From: Heyndrickxia sporothermodurans | Lineage (GTDB): Bacteria > Bacillota > Bacilli > Bacillales > Bacillaceae_C | Reading direction: 5' to 3' (one strand) | Assembly (NCBI RefSeq): GCF_016785185.1 | Contig: NZ_JAEKDY010000020.1 | Length of the DNA stretch: 41,150 bases | Part shown: in pieces, positions 41,141 to 41,150 of the stretch | Numbering within the stretch: the first letter of the stretch is position 1 | Layout of the letters: every line of letters starts with the position of its first letter | Notes under the pieces: model-generated | The model's database searches: none | Told to the model about the DNA's origin: nothing | The model's input: the letters and a program-made list of their open reading frames with translations, nothing else | Position numbers and translations under genes: made by a program

Positions 41141-41150
41141 TAAACAAAAA

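Noticed and set aside
1..41150. CRISPR arrays, rRNA or tRNA genes
   Set aside because: No regularly spaced repeats and no cloverleaf or rRNA-like sequence were seen.

Overview
The window reads as chromosomal DNA of a low-GC, Gram-positive, aerobic member of the Bacillaceae. The evidence is AT-rich sequence with strong GGAGG-type ribosome sites, frequent TTG/GTG starts, a T-box leader, a Zur regulon with Bacillus-type Zur boxes, a qoxABCD quinol oxidase, a Bacillus-type cytochrome bd operon with the small subunit CydS, and a MocR/LysE pair like yisV/yisU. I see no rRNA, tRNA or CRISPR array.

Layout. 1-4.4 kb: membrane proteins, a frameshifted lipoprotein, and a TetR regulator overlapping a membrane-protein gene behind a doubled operator. 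4.6-7.6 kb: a PadR regulator, two DUF1048 proteins and a DrrAB-like ABC exporter. Parts of this block look GC-richer than their surroundings, and repeated palindromes sit before both padR and the ABC genes. 7.7-10 kb: a Bcr/CflA exporter and small proteins. 10.0-13.8 kb: qoxABCD on the minus strand. 14.3-18.8 kb: T-box-controlled asnS of the long class, a DUF1646 transporter with a terminator in its leader, and sstT. 18.9-23.5 kb: a decayed zone with an inverted-repeat element, a broken gene, a MocR/LysE pair, and a Tn3-family remnant in which tnpR and tnpA are fused in frame beside a res-like site. 23.6-26.0 kb: an EamA permease, a cobalamin-binding-like protein without signal peptide, and a frameshifted histidine phosphatase. 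26.2-29.2 kb: a zinc-starvation island (zagA, rpsN2, zinc-free rpmG, znuA) with four Zur boxes. 29.3-31.7 kb: an intact IS3-family element between two gene fragments. 31.7-35.4 kb: Nudix hydrolase, small protein, glutathione peroxidase, nitroreductase and rlmD. 35.8-38.4 kb: a cytochrome bd operon, cydAB, flanked by two microprotein genes. 38.4-41.15 kb: a CAP-domain protein, a LacI regulator behind tandem operators, and a large inverted repeat at the edge.

How the genes work together. Two alternative quinol oxidases (qox and bd) bracket the window. The zinc island is one stress programme: a Zur-controlled GTPase, zinc-independent S14 and L33 that spare zinc, and a zinc-binding lipoprotein. 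Three efflux or export units (DrrAB-like, Bcr/CflA, LysE) give it a transport-rich character. No large unknown system is evident. The most interesting items are the tnpR-tnpA chimera with its res site, the compact Zur island, the microprotein-flanked bd operon, the operator array of the PadR cluster, and the leader terminator of the DUF1646 gene.
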